A DNA stretch of 64,000 bases from Apostichopus parvimensis (taxonomy: Eukaryota; Echinodermata; Holothuroidea; Aspidochirotida; Stichopodidae). Positions within the stretch are counted from its first letter, which is position 1. The number at the start of each line of letters is the position of its first letter. The stretch lies in NCBI GenBank assembly GCA_000934455.1, contig KN887216.1, positions 17,917 through 81,916 of the forward strand, written 5' to 3'. The notes under the pieces are model-generated. The model searched no databases, was not told the DNA's origin, and worked only from the letters and a program-made list of their open reading frames with translations. This document shows positions 42,603-56,200 of the stretch, piece after piece. A program made the translations under genes and the position numbers.

Positions 42603-44197
42603 TGGTCCGCTACCTCTAAATTATGTTGGATGACAGCAACCGTACCTCTACATACCTTGGAATAAACCACAGTATTACCCTGTTGTATTCTTAAAACATA
42701 TAGTCTTTCTACAGGATAGGAAAGTGATAACATGAGTAACTTATTATAATAATACCTAACTATTTGTTTGTTTCTGTTAAATGATTGTTAAAAAATAATA
42801 TTAAATATATAAACTTGGAAGGGATGGGAGCTGTAAGGTGTAGCAACTTTGAAATTCAGATACAAATGTGCAACAGGGTTCCTCTTAATTTTTTTTTCTT
42901 CTTCATCTTCTTATTTAATTAATTTCTCAATGTAAACAATGTGAACATGGTCCGTCTCCCATTTCTCAATAAATCTACACATTTATCCATCTCATAAATT
43001 CAATTTATTTACCTTCAACCCAATCCTTGTATTCCTCAGTGATAATTTACCCCATTCTATTTTCATCAGGAAATCATTTCTCAACCGACTGGCCATTTTG
43101 TGTGCCTCTAAAGACCTAAAGGTGCTGATTAATTCATAACCATGGTTACAATTTTTTTGTTCTGTAATATCACTGTTGCAGGTAACGTTTGGAAAATTAA
43201 TGTACTTAAATGTCTTTTGTTCATGACCATCCTTAATGTGCAATTTAATGTGTATTCTATTTTCCAGAAAACAGTTAATAGATATTTGAAACAAAACAAC
43301 AGTTGTAACATTGATGAAATGAAACCTATGATATTATTTGCTTTGTGTACTTATTTTGTACATGTTTTAATTACTTCAAGAATGGACATCTGGATGGGGG
43401 GGAAGGGTGAGGGGTGGGGGCTGGCATAGCAAGGTTGGGTTTTCAATAATTTTCCAAAGAATAACTGTCAAAACTGATTTGGTTGCATCGTCATATTTGG
43501 ATATATTTTTTTACAGTGGTCCATCCCCCCCCCCCATTCCCTCATTACCCACCACAGAGACACCTATTACATACTTTTATCAACATTATCAGTAGTGCTC
43601 CCTTCCAAATATTCTGTAATATAAGTCAAATAATGAACAGTGGTTGCTCTTGATATGAAAATTAAGTGGAAACCAAGTATTTTATTGCTACTCTCCTTCA
43701 TTAGACATGAAATAATTGTTGGTAGCATTATAATATGGTTGAAATAGCTGATCGCACCCTACCTGTCCCTTTCTTTTTCCTTTTCCCCTCCCTCGCCCGT
43801 CCAGCTCCACCCGAACCAGGTGTCACAATTGGAAACGACACCTTTTTCCTGTCCACACTGCAGTCAGAGAGTTATATATTCGGCGTTCAATAGCAACTTT
43901 AGTTGTAGCTATATTGAGCTAGCCATTCTATGGCATATACTTCTGGTCACTTACAGAGAAGGTTTTGTGATTCTGCTGTAGTGAACAACGGCGGTATGGT
44001 ATACATCACTACGTACATCGACTGCATTGTCAGGCCCACACATAGAAATTTATTACAATACTGTGTGCAGTACTGTTACTGTGTATTTTCATATCCAGGT
44101 CCAAGCAGCAATTTGAGTATATTCTGACCTTTTGTATTACTGTTACTGGGGTTAAATCTTTCCCCGAGCATCTATTGATTTTGATATCAGGGCTATC

Positions 44198-44234
44198 ATG
44201 AACGAAGGATGGCTGGAATTAGAAAGCGACCCAG
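44198..44234 (+). CDS. BAP1: BAP1 exon 1 (start codon)
   Basis: The ATG opens [12 protein letters not shown], the conserved BAP1/UCH N-terminus, which decides the start. The donor is G|GTGAAG in phase 1. Upstream 5' UTR and promoter limits are not visible. Confidence 0.93.
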
Positions 44235-47200
44235 GTGAAGTAATGAAACTCACAGAGGTTCATTGTTAATTACTAAGGAGTAAGGTCTTATTATTATTAG
44301 TTGGGCCTAGGCCAAGTTGTTTATTGTTAGCCAGTTGACCTATTGGGCTCTGTAAAGTGCAATGTATTGCAAACTGTGACAAGAGTAACACAATCATATC
44401 CTACTTAGACCATTGTTAGGCCCTTCAAGTTCTTTTAAGTTTTAACATAATTGACTAAGAGTAACTCATCTATAACCACCTTTTACTACAATTGTGAAGT
44501 AATGCAATGCACTCCTTGAGTCCTTGTTTCACATAGCATGGACACTTCGAATTCCGGACACCTAAGCCTTAAAACACCCCAAAACAATAGCTATTGGTAT
44601 AAATCACCTGAAAATATACTTGATATGGTGGGAGAAGTGTGTTATAGTACGATACACGGCCAAACTTTCTTTCCTGCAAACTGTTTTCACGTTGTATTCC
44701 ACGAAGATTCTTGTGATTGTGGAACTGGTATTTCTTTGCTAGAGTATTGCGAATATTCGGACACACAGTCCCACAGTGTGGCGCTGGTGATGAAATTGGT
44801 GGCGCAGTTGCTCTTTCAGTAATTATAACAGACTTCATAGATCTCCGTCATTTTATTGACAAATATGTAAGTATTTAGTTGCACACGGGTCATTTTGGAG
44901 AGAAAATAACTGTAGCTTCGTACTTTTTGGTGAAATTTGGCTCTTCCTGTAGGTTGTCATGGTGAAATCGTGCATTTCTTAGGGGTGTCCGAAATTCGCA
45001 GTGTTCCGAAATTCGCAATACTGACTATACTACTATAGCTTAATGTTGGATTCAATGCATTTATTTTTCCTTTATATTTAGCAATATGGCCTGACCTTAG
45101 TGTTGTAAATCAACTATTTCCTATGTTAGGCCTCTTCAGTATACAGTACCGCTCACGTATAACTCCGCGTAGACGTATACTCTACGTTTATCTACGCGAT
45201 TATTCGAGATTATACTTTTTTATACGTTTCTGTACGCAACTTTCTACGCGGTGTCTACGCGGCGTCTACGCCGTGTCTACGCGGCTTAGGGCTTCGCTCT
45301 AGTGCCCCTGAATAGGGATTATACGCGCGTAAAGACGTACAATCTCGTATAATCTGTAAACGTAGGGTTTTGGCAGCCGCTTTACATAGCAGAGCTTCTA
45401 TGGGTTAGAATAAACTGTGATGAAGAAAAGAGTCGGTAAACTCAGTATCGCACCAAGCCCAATGAATGACTTTCCAAAATATTCAACCACAGAGTTAGCA
45501 TATACTTAAGCCGATAAGAATAAGAGTAACAAAGAAAACAGCACTACTAGGAGCACAAACGATCGATACAATCAGTGCAAAACTTTAGCAAGGAAACTAT
45601 ATTAATTACGACAATGTGCCCCAGTCTGTTACTATTTATACGAGATCCTCCCGTTAGGCATTAAATTGAATGTAGGTAACAATCTATGAGAACTAGGTAG
45701 GCCTTGGCCGATCCTACCTCTTAGCCTAAATCGCAAGATACACCGTATACACCTCGCAAGAAAACCACGATAACCTTAAATGAAAAAACAATATTTTGCA
45801 CTTGAAGATCTGACTTCCCCCAAAATGCAGTGATAAGGTTTAGACCCAGTACTTCTTTAATACATTGAGATTCCAATTACTAGTCAAAAATATTTTCTGA
45901 AGAAAAACCTTACGATATTTTTCACAAATATTGATGCTTAGATAAGTGCTTCCTCACAATCAACGAGCTGCCCCGAAATTCGCTCCGCTTACGTAAAACA
46001 GAACTATATATATAACACGTGGAAAAACCCGAGTTTTTACACACATAATTCCCATTGACATTGGTCACGGAACATAAGTAGGTCATCGACATTCGAACTT
46101 GCCTAAGTTCACCGCACCATGGGAACGACACAACACATTGAACATGATGGTACATTTTCCCGCCATCTGGACGCCGAGTGTAAATTTTGGTGTAATATGC
46201 AAATTATTAATGGTACTGTACTGCGCGGTTAAAACTTAAAAAGATTGCGACATATTGCGACACACATATTTTGGGAAGCTAGCGCTGTTGTAGAAGTAAT
46301 TTTTGTATCGAATGTAAAGTACTGTAAGGTAGTATAATTTATAAAAGACGGTTTTCTTCAGGTGGTAAGGAAAAGGGGTGTTTCGGTGAACTCGATCTCT
46401 TTGTATAGTATTTGGATACTTAAAATGACGATGTACAGTGATGTACATGCAGTTTCTATTTCTCTTTTAGTAAGCTCTACTTAGCATTTTTATCCTCTGT
46501 GGATCTTTATTGGAATAAATACGAAATGTATTGTTTGACGCAAGTATTTAACGGTAAGCATTTCTTAAATTGTTGACTGAGCTTCAAAATCCATTTTCCA
46601 AAAAGTTGGTTTTCATGAAGGTTTTATAAAAAACGACATACAGCTAGGGTAGAAAAATATTAACTTAACCACATTAACGAGAGTTGTTCTATCCAAATAA
46701 AATACATGTTTCTCGTACTGAGATCTGAAAAAACGGGCGGCCATTTTTCTTCTTTTCATGTGCTGATACTAGTTTGGAAGATGTGGCAACCTTTACAAAA
46801 TAATTTTTAAGGATAGTTTAGATTTCTTGTAATCCAAATAGAGACTCGGGAATCAGGAAAAAGGAGGCCCCTTGCGCGGACGAGAAACATGTTTTGTTTT
46901 TAACCGGACCTGCTTCAAAGTTGTTGGGTGGAATTTTTTTTTTCATTCTGTTGGAACCAACAGTAAATTATATAGAAAATTGACACAAGAAACGCTTAGT
47001 TATACTTTATTATTTCTTCAAAATGTTGCCAACTATTCAAAGTAAACTTATCCTCCGTGGAACAAAACCTCTACAACTGAAAAAAAAAGTCAGGAAAAGA
47101 AACACTGAATAGAAACCCAATTAACGAAAACCAGTTAAGTTCTATTCCGGCAAACACTTTACCTGAGTCCCTTTTACTGCTAGGTGAATATCACAACTTA

Positions 47201-50200
47201 AACTACGATGTAAGGAACGGCTGTTTCAAACATCTCACTAATTCTTTCGGCGACTTTAATCCCTATTCATTGAGCACAATAGCATTTCCTGCGTATAAAC
47301 TCGTAGAGGGATTATACGGGGTGTCTACGCGGCAATTTGTTTGTCAACGAGTTTATACGCAAGTGTACTTGTTTATACGTTTTTATACGATTCTGTGCGC
47401 GTACACATGTCCAGTTATACGTGAGCGGTACTGTATACTGTAGGTCTAGTCCCTAAGAACCCTAACATAATTTCGCCTAGTGAAACCTACACAGTAGGCC
47501 TACCTGTTTGAAACTTTACCATAATTAATACATAATGATCATCGATAAAAATAGTCTTACAGTATCAACTCTAATGAATATTGAGAAAATTAAGATGCAT
47601 GCTTAATTAGTCCTTACTCTTTCTTCACACAGGGTTATTTACACTCCTGGTACAAGAATTTGGTGAGTTCACTTCATATTGTAATATGCAGAGGTTGTGA
47701 GTTCACTTTCAGAATTTACAGATGTCCAGAATCAGTGAAGGTTTATTCAGTATTATGGGTGGAAATTAATAACTGCTGAATCACTGCCTAATTGCCTAAA
47801 TAGTTACCAAAGTAATCTACAGTGCATAAACGCATTGCCACAGGACTGGAAAGATACCATCCAGGCTGTTGTGTCAAGCTCACATCAAAAGGAGAAGAAA
47901 TAACATGAGGTGCATAATTTACAAATATATGCTACTTCAAGACTTTCCCCTCTCCCACTCTTCTCCCCCTGTCTTCCAGCCTCTCCCCCAACATTACCAC
48001 CTGTAGTAAGTACATTAGTTTACCTTTGGAAATTTTGTGTTCAGGTGTGGAGGGCATCCAGGTTGAAGAGATATATGATCTACAAAAACCAGTCGAAGGA
48101 CCAGTCTATGGTTTCATTTTCCTCTTCAAGTGGATCGAGGAGAGGCGGGCTCGCAGGAAGGTATCAGTGGATGATGAAGCATGCGTCAGAGATGAAGGCA
48201 TTCTTAAGGACATGTTCTTTGCTCATCAGGTAGGAAGTTGCACATTACCCTTTTTTTATAAACAATAAGATTAACTTCTTTAAAGTTCATGAAATATAAC
48301 ATATTTTCTTGAACAGGCCATTGTAGTATTATTGTGCTACGTTGTGTGTAATACAGGATCCACTGTACCTATACAGACGATGGAGTACTACCCCCTAGAA
48401 GGAACTACATAGTGAAGCATGATTTGTTGGACACAAAATTCATTACAGGAAAGCCATATTTGTGTTGTAGAGTACACTACAACTTAAAGGGATGGATGGA
48501 CTACGCTCAATAGAAGAGATGTTGACAGGTTGGTAGTAAGTGCAGAACTGAACTGTATTTCCTCCAACACTGCACTCCATACAGCAGTGCAGTACACCAG
48601 CTGCAAGGCATACCATACAAACATTAACATAACAATAAAGGGTAAGTGCACATAACAATAACACCAATAAGATGGCATGCATAGCATGTAGTATAACTCT
48701 TACACTACATACCATACCCTACAGTGTCACTTTAACATTTCTTTTAAAGCTATGAATATCATGGAGTATACTGATTCCAAATTTGCTGGAGAATGTTAAG
48801 CTTGTGGCACAAGTTGTAAAGTATCGTGGTCATTTTCATCATATTTAGCAATTTTGGTTTCATTATTATTTTAAGTTTAATTATAATTCATTGTACTTGT
48901 AATTTACATTTCGCAATTTTGGTTTCATTGTTAGCCCTTTAAGAAATAGACATTTTGCTGAAACCATTCAGATAGGGTCTTTCACATCATTGTATATGTA
49001 GAATTCATCAAATAATATCATATCGGTGTATAGCAGTGAATCTATCGAGCACATTTGAAGTTGATTTTGAGAAGCTACAGGTTACCACTTATTCTTACAG
49101 GTCGTTCCAGATTCATGTGCCACCCATGCCCTGCTTAGCATCTTACTGAACTGCCCGTGTGATGTCGAGCTAGGCAAGACACTGTCAGAGTTCAAGGACT
49201 TTACAAGAAATTTTAGCCCTGAGGTAACGCAATGAGTTTCTTTCTGATTCAACAACTTTAATTCTTAGATCATCAAATGAGCAACAGAAAATTGACTGGG
49301 AAATTATGAACAAATGAAAAGAAGAAAGAAATTTTTGGCTAGAAAGAGACTTGACCTAGGAATTTAAGGATAGCAAGTACTGTGTTTTACCAACTAAGCA
49401 ATCCAGCCCTTAGTTGGTGGCAATCACTATTTAGCCATTTCTTTGCAGAGGGATTCAAGCTCAAAGCTGCCTTATCATGCATACCGTTTAACCAGGGATC
49501 ACATGATTTCCTTCATTAAAACCTTTTTATATGTCAAGTGAAAGCAGTATTAAAGCCAGATATGTCTAGAAATATGGTTATCATGGTAATTTTTTAATAG
49601 GTACTCTCACAGCAATCCTGAAACCATTTTCTCTGGAATCAATATTTAATGATGTAACTTAAGGATCCTCAATGTTTGGGATACAGTGACAATGAAGGAA
49701 GGGTTAAAATCTGGGAAACGTTTGGAATATTTTGCATGTGGACAATAATGAAGATTTCACATTCCACTTCATATTATCTCTGGTAAATTGTCATCTGTAT
49801 AGTATGTGCATGCATAGTCACTGGTAGATTCTTGACATAGCTTTATCATACAATAAAAAGATCATATGAGATAATATTGTTAACTTTTACTCTTCTTCAT
49901 ACCCCAGAGTAAAGGCTTTGCCATTGGAAACATGCCTGAGATTGCTAAAGTCCACAATTCCCACGCTCATCCCGAACCTCCAAGACTCCCTGAGAAGCAG
50001 TTGAGTGGTTTGACTAAAACTACCTCGGGAGATACCTTTCATTTCGTGAGCTATGTGCCAATTAAGGATCGTCTTTTTGAGCTGGATGGTCTGAAGCCTT
50101 ATCCAATCGATCACGGTAAGTGAATCAAGATGGAAGGTTGAAAAGGACATAGCAGAAACAACCATTGATAAGATCAAAAGCTAGGTGGGGAACCAGAAGG

Positions 50201-53200
50201 GCAGTTAGGTTTTGTTCAGGCTTTATGTCAGGTCTATGCTGTTGGATCAGTGGTGAAATAGTTGGGGGGGAGGCATGGGCTATAGCAACTTGGTAACAGT
50301 TATACAGGATTCTACAAGTGGTGGTAGCCACTGTGAGGGACAGGGAAGGTTACAAAGTAAAACTGGTATAGGGTGTCTCACAAAAATTTATAGAACTACA
50401 AAATTTTCGAAATGGCGGTACGTTTTAAGTTCGCCTGACCAGTCAGGGTGAAAGAGGTCAATCGATAGCAGAAATTCTTTTATTTGATTATCAATAATTT
50501 TTAATATTAGTATCATTGCATTTATTGGGGGCAAATTTTTTAAAGGCCCTTTCAAGAGAACCACATTTTACCTTTCTTGCTTTACCCTTTCTTAAACATT
50601 TCAAGGTCCATGGGCAGAATCCGAAGACTGGACCGAAAAGTTCAGAAGGGTCATCGCTGAACGATTGGAAAATGAAGGGTGAGAAATTTTCCTTGATTTG
50701 ATCTGGCTGTTTTATCTGGATTTGCCGATATGCATTTTTAATATAGTTTTAAGATAATTATAGCATATTAAGTATTGATACATGCCAATAGCACACAGCT
50801 ATAGCAGAATTTAGACATTTATTTCTGGTAAAAAACACAAGTAAGTGACCTTGCATAAATTTCTGTAAAACAGTCATGAAGTTCATTGATGCAATTGCAC
50901 AAAATTAAATGGAAATAACATTCTTGTGTTTCATTCAAAATTCAAACACTGGTGGATGTAATCAACTTGGTTGAACGTAAAATTACAAACCTAGTCTCAA
51001 TGACAGCTAAGGGAATGTTGTAGTCAATGTAACCCATCTCTGTGACCAAGTGCCAATGCTTTATACTGTCATAAATAAACCAACACCAATATTTTTTGCA
51101 CTGTATCACATCAGAACTGGCCTCAAGTATTGGTCAACATGTCAATATAATCATTATATGTCCATCACCACATTTCCAAGGTATCCCGAAATTACATTTT
51201 CACATTTTTTTTTTTTTTTTTTTTCGTTTTTGGTGTTCTCTTCAGAGGAGAATCCGACATACGTTTCAATCTCATGGCAGTGGTCTCAGACAGACAGTCG
51301 AGCTACGAACAGAAACTTAACACTCTACGTACCAACAGACAGATTATCCGTCAGGCCATTCAGAGGGTAAGGAAAAGTCGTCTCTCTCTCCCTCTCCTTC
51401 CCTTGTGAAATCTTTTCATTCAATTTATTGAAATGGAACTTTTATGCTTGTTTATACATAGATTGTTTTAATCTGCATGAAAAGTTGTCATCCTGTATGG
51501 TTTATTTTGCGTGTGTGTGTGTTTTTGTCACAATAATATGTCAGATGTGCCTAAAAATTGAATGTGTCACCTATGGCTGTTGCTAGTATTAACAAAAGTG
51601 TTAAATGGGAATTTGAATCAAGAGGTGAAAAATATGCCATAGTGTGTTGGGAAGCAAACTTGCAGTAGGCAGGACATATCTTGCAATTGCTGCATGCAGA
51701 GTCAAAAAATATTTCAAATAAATAAGGATGCATTTCTTACTCTGGAATTTGATCAGAAGGGAGTGTCTGGACTAGTTTTTTTTTCTGGCTTTCTTGTCCA
51801 ATATCTACATCATAACCTTGTTGGAAATAAGTAATATTCAACACTACACTACAGTGTGTTAAATAGTAGACCGGTGGCTTCTGTCCACTTGTCAGTTCAT
51901 CCAACTTTTCGTTGACAATCTGATTGATTATGTGAAAGTTATTCAAATCCAGATTTTGTTGATTTCCAGAAGTATTAAGAGAGTGATAAATTCCATTATG
52001 TTTGCTGATTTTAAAGAAATTTTGTATGTTGTTGTTCAAGTAGCAAGCTATTACCTTTAGGTCGTCCAAAGGATAAAGTTGTTTTATCCTGTAAGTTCTT
52101 GTTATGTGTCTGGTAACCTGTCTGATAGAAGCTAACATATAAAGTTACATGTTATCTCAATGATGGGATAACCAAAATATCAGCCGGAGATTTTTCGCTC
52201 GTTTTAAAGGAAAAACTTTGATCATAATCTATTTTGGAAATGAATTATGTCTTTGTATTAGCTTATCAGAGAAGAGCAACAGAAAATTGAAGACATTAAA
52301 AAGAAAGATGCAATGAAGAATTTCGGGACAGAGGAAACAGATATCAAGAAAGAGGAGGTGAAGATGGAAGATGTTAAACCAGTAGAAATAAGAGAAAGCT
52401 TGTCAGCTGAGACGAGTGTCAGCCCAGAGGAGAGGATAACACTGGTAGGAGTGGTGGAGACTCCAGAGGCTGTCATTAAACCAGTGGAGGTGACAGAATC
52501 ACACCACCATCACCACCACCATCATCATCACCATCATAAACGGAAGAAACGGAAGAAGAAGCACCACCACAAGTCCAAGAAGAAGGTGGAAGTGTTACCC
52601 GTCTCTGCACGGTAAGGATCGGTGTCCACTCAGTATTTAAACCTTGTTCTGTGTTTGAAAGGCAGATGTGTTTACTGAAGACTGACCATAAAATGACCAT
52701 CAAAATCTGCTTGTTCAACATACTGTGTGTATATTAAACTGTTCGTCATTTAAATCAAGGAAGACTGCTTTTTACATTGTATGACTTCTTCCCTTAGTAT
52801 ATGTATTAAAGTATGTTCCAAAGTGGTTTATCATGCTTTGCACTCTCTCTCTCATATACCATTAGACTGCCGTTAACATGCCGTACACTCTCTCATATAC
52901 CACTAGACTGCCATTAACATGCCGTACACTCTCTCATATACCACTAGACTGCCATTAACATGCCGTGCACTACTGCCGTTAACATGCCGTGCACTCTCTC
53001 ATATACCACTAGACTGCCGTTAACATGCCGTGCACTCTCTCATATACCACTAGACTGCCGTTAACATGCCGTGCACTCTCCCATATACCATTAGACTGCC
53101 GTTAACATGCCGTACACTCTCTCATATACCACTAGACTGCCATTAACATGCCGTACACTCTCTCATATACCACTAGACTGCCATTAACATGCCGTACACT

Positions 53201-56200
53201 CTCTCATATACCACTAGACTGCCATTAACATGCCGTACACTCTCTCATATACCACTAGACTGCCATTAACATGCCGTACACTCTCTCATATACCATTAGA
53301 CTGCCATTAACATGCCGTGCACTCTCTCATATACCATTAGACTGCCATTAACATGCCGTGCACTCTCTCATATACCATTAGACTGCCATTAACATGCCGT
53401 GCACTCTCTCATATACCATAAGACTGCCATTAACATGCCGTGCACTCTCTCATATACCATAAGACTGCCATTAACATGCCGTGCACTCTCTCATATACCA
53501 CTAGACTGCCGTTAACATGCCGTGCACTCTCTCATATACCACTAGACTGCCGTTAACATGCCGTGCACTCTCTCATATACCACTAGACTGCCATTAACAT
53601 GCCGTACACTCTCATATACCATTAGACTGCCATTAACATGCCGTGCACTCTCTCATATACCATTAGACTGCCATTAACATGCTGTACACTCTCTCATATA
53701 CCATTAGACTGCCATTAACATGCTGTACACTCTCTCATATACCATTAGACTGCCAATAACATGCTGTACACTCTCTCATATAACATTAGACTGCCATTAA
53801 CATGCTGTACACTCTCTCTCTCTCTCTCATATACCATTAGACTGCCATCAGCTCTTGACAATCACAACTATGCTAAAAGTCTACCGTCAGCTGACGAGGC
53901 CTCCAGCCCTTCAACCGAATCTGAGATGGAAGGTGACATGGTGAGCAACTCGGATGCTAGCAAACGTGCGGAAACATCCTCAACGAGCAGTGAATCTCAA
54001 ATTGCAGACTCCATCAAGAGAGACCTGATTGATTACAACCCTCCTCAGCCTCTCATCCCTCCTGCCTCCTCCTCACCCTATGGCGGCCTGGAATCAGAAA
54101 AACTCTCCCTCCCACCATGTGTAGTTCTGTCAGACATAGCTAAACCTCTGACCATCCAGACCCTGTTTGAGAAAACCGCCACCCCTTCATCCCCGTTCAG
54201 CAATTACAGCACGGATTCCGCCTCAGAGGTCGGGAGCGCCTTCAATTCACCGATGAGGTCCTTGAACCATTCTAGAGCCAACAGTCCCAACTCGGCAAAG
54301 GTCACAAAGTTCCAACAGTGGAAAGCTAGCTCCTACACGGAGGAACGGAGGACCCTGGAAGAGATCATCGATGTCATCGAGAAGGATAAAGAGCGCATCC
54401 AAAGGATGGAGGATGAAGAGGCCAATCTGGAGCTGAGAAGGAGAAGGTTGGATTCTGGTGGAAAGGAATTGAGGTCTGGTCTGGTAACTTCACCGACATC
54501 TAAGGTTAAACATGCACAGGCTAAGAAACAGGAGGAAGGAACAAGTATGACATCTAAGAGCCTTGAAAGTGCAGCTGATTTGGATGGGGCTAGTCCATTT
54601 ACCCCAAGGGTAAGTTTATTTTGATAATAGTAGAGCCAGCCTTATCAATCTCAGTAACATCAACGGTGCGTAAAATATAAAATGAAACCCTCATGTAGTG
54701 AAGGCCAAGGGTTCAAATGTTGGGTTAAGATTTTTTATCATCTGAAATGTCTTGTAATTTGCAAAGATCTAAAATGACGTACCAGTGTTGTTTGAAATCT
54801 GTTCTTAATTGAAATGTATGCTGTAGTGTAGGCATTGAGCTGTTTTGAAGGTCTGCTTTTCATTATGTCAGTTGAAGGTTTTGTCATTATTATCAACATA
54901 TGATTAATTACTCCGATATCAGAGAAAAGCTTATTCATGTGTTAGTTATATCATTATATATTAGTGGAGGCCAAACCGTGGTTCACAAGCCAAATGCGGC
55001 TCCTTGACATTTAATGTCCAGCAAGCAGAAATAGTTTACCAGGGCTCTCTTTTGGATCACAAATCACAATTAATATAAATGGTTAATTGACATCTTGCTT
55101 CATGTCTTTTAACTCTTAAACATCTGACATTTATCATATGTGGCACATTTGTCCACCTCTGATATATATATATGTTACTTATTTACATCTGTTAATTACC
55201 TATATATGTTAATTAACCTTTGACATACCTTTAGCAATTTTACTTCTGAAGAATAAACTGCTGTTAAAAAAAAAAGGAATGTGTTTTTCACTTTTTTGTT
55301 GGTCTTGCATGAAAAAAGAAAAATGCCAACATGTGAATCTTGAGTTTGTGACCATAAAAATCCATTTATCATGTTCATCTTATATTTGTCTCCTTTTTTT
55401 TTTCCCCCATATTCTTTTCCTTCCTTTTTTTTTTGGAGCAGCAACTTCTGGAGATGATGAAAAGTGTGGAAGAAGAAATCCAGCAATTTGAGCAAAAAGT
55501 CCAAGACGAAAAAGAAAAGCGGGCAAAATATAAGGTAAAAATGATAAATTTTGTTTTCTCTGTACTTTATGGATATGGATAACATTAACATATATTCGAG
55601 GGTCTCCAAATAATATGTTGGTGCTGCACCCTTTGGTAACAGTAAGTTTTGCTTTTTGTCGAAGCAGTGGGTTTGTATTACGTTGAAGTTTATACATCCC
55701 TAGTACATTTTCTACCAAACTTGCTTGTTTGGTTACTCAAGTAGAGAGTGCTGTATACCCTATTAGCCATTGCAAACCATAGTTCTGAATTGATGGCAAT
55801 GAGGCTAGACCTCAATGCAGCTGATAAGTATTCGGTTTAGAACATACATTGCGACAATGCCACAAATTAGCAGTATAGCTGTAGATAACTTTCTATTTTT
55901 TCATTATTTGGGTAGAAGGAGGGGGAGGGGGGGGGGGGAGCTGCAGGAATTGGCGAGAGAGAATAGAAATTTTACCTTGCATATAATAACAGATACATAG
56001 AGTAAAAAGTATGTTAAAAAATATTTATATTTATATTCTTATCTGATATGAATATTACTCAGATGACATTATTTAAATTGTCGTTTCGATCAGTATAAAG
56101 TACACTTTCAAAGTATTAGAGAGACAAATTATTAAAGGAGCTGAATTGTTGGAAAAAAGAAGAAAAGTGGGGAAATATGATTTATCATTACCCTTCCTCC

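Larger units (their letters stand above)
38159..44197. other. CADPS 3' flank and intergenic region before BAP1
   Basis: It has the CADPS 3' UTR with poly(A) signals near 38840, the ATT microsatellite at 40216, a G15-like run near 40451, SINE-derived arrays at 40.9 and 42.3 kb and the N gap. A G/C-rich stretch near 42280-42325 (CAAGTGCCCCCTCTTGCCCC) looks like a DNA-transposon end. The BAP1 promoter should lie in the last few hundred bases, but no core element is evident. Confidence 0.7.

Noticed and set aside
43806-43950. Possible upstream exon (CCHC-like CPHCSQR frame) before BAP1
   Set aside because: It has a good pyrimidine tract and AG, but no donor in phase, no similarity I can name, and BAP1 starts at 44198. 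It may be 5' UTR.
44538-44838. Overlapping open frames of about 90 residues on both strands in BAP1 intron 1
   Set aside because: They lie inside an inverted-repeat element and have no known domain; chance frames are more likely.
53761-53840. N-terminal extension of the exon 9 frame into the minisatellite ([13 protein letters not shown]...)
   Set aside because: The frame is open by chance in the last repeat units. Homology begins at [10 protein letters not shown], and the splice phase from exon 8 requires the acceptor at 53841.
55196-55718. Minus-strand open frames of 137 and 112 residues around BAP1 exon 10
   Set aside because: They are antisense to a confirmed exon and rich in Phe/Lys from T/A runs.
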